A stretch of 5,036 bases of DNA. It comes from an uncultured Clostridia bacterium (lineage in GTDB: Bacteria > Bacillota > Clostridia > Oscillospirales > Ruminococcaceae). This document shows positions 4,967 through 5,036 of this stretch, piece by piece. Below the pieces are notes generated by a model that saw only the letters and a program-made list of their open reading frames with translations, ran no database searches and was not told the DNA's origin. Where the stretch lies: contig CALERQ010000031.1 in NCBI GenBank assembly GCA_937907305.1, forward strand, positions 1 to 5,036, read 5' to 3'. Positions within the stretch are counted from its first letter, which is position 1. Every line of letters starts with the position of its first letter. The position numbers and the translations under genes were made by a program.

Positions 4967-5036
4967 ATGAGAAAACACGCTAAGAGGATGCTTTGTCTGC
5001 TGGCGGCGGCGCTGATGCTGCTGACCGCCTGCGGGG
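4967..5036 (+). CDS. Lipoprotein, N-terminal 23 residues (runs off the right edge)
   Basis: Only the signal peptide is present: MRKHAKRMLCLLAAALMLLT then AC-G. It has a basic n-region (R2, K3, H4, K6, R7), a Leu/Ala core and a lipobox LTAC with the lipid-carrying C22. The AAGGAGG SD at 4951-4957 is nine bases before the ATG, which favours this start over the internal Met at residue 8. It is divergent from the 44-residue gene, with 146 bases between the two starts. A possible promoter is TTGAAA (4912-4917) with a poor -10 AATACA after 17 bases. The mature protein is outside the window, so its role (solute-binding protein, enzyme or other) cannot be told. Confidence 0.85.
   Translation, partial: MRKHAKRMLCLLAAALMLLTACG

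Overview
The window looks like chromosome from a gut-type, moderately GC-rich Firmicute of class Clostridia, probably Oscillospiraceae-like. This is inferred from strong AAGGAGG ribosome binding sites before almost every gene, short lipoprotein signal peptides, a PxTG-D-N-S sorting motif of the Gram-positive type, and U-tailed hairpin terminators. No insertion sequence, tRNA, rRNA or CRISPR array was seen. All genes but the last are on the minus strand.

Read in the direction of transcription (right to left), the layout is as follows. Positions 4820-4686 hold a 44-residue protein that is little more than a PxTG-type cell-wall sorting signal. It has its own perfect-consensus sigma-70 promoter and a strong terminator. 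Positions 4389-2779 encode a lipoprotein 5'-nucleotidase/metallophosphoesterase of the UshA type, with its own promoter and a bidirectional terminator. Positions 2628-1876 encode a GntR/HutC-family repressor. Positions 1611-265 encode a COG0402-type metal-dependent amidohydrolase. Positions 251-144 encode a 35-residue single-span membrane protein. From 131 off the left edge runs the start of what appears to be a sodium:solute symporter. At the right edge, on the plus strand and divergent from the 44-residue gene, a lipoprotein gene begins at 4967.

The best supported system is a small catabolic or salvage module: repressor, amidohydrolase, small membrane protein, symporter. A 9-bp palindrome, GGTATTACC (GGTAATACC on the other strand), occurs three times: inside the regulator's own promoter, just after the regulator gene, and just before the amidohydrolase. 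I found no other copy of the core in the window. It is therefore very probably the operator, giving autorepression of the regulator and repression of the uptake and hydrolysis genes. The last three genes are separated by only 12-13 bases, each with its SD sequence touching the upstream stop codon, so they should be one translationally linked operon. The substrate cannot be read from the sequence. The neighbouring extracellular nucleotidase makes a nucleoside or base derivative a reasonable guess, but that gene has its own promoter and terminator and no copy of the operator.

The most unusual items are the 44-residue sorting-signal-only protein with its textbook promoter and terminator, the 35-residue protein paired with the symporter, and the replacement of the usual catalytic Glu by Gln in the amidohydrolase.
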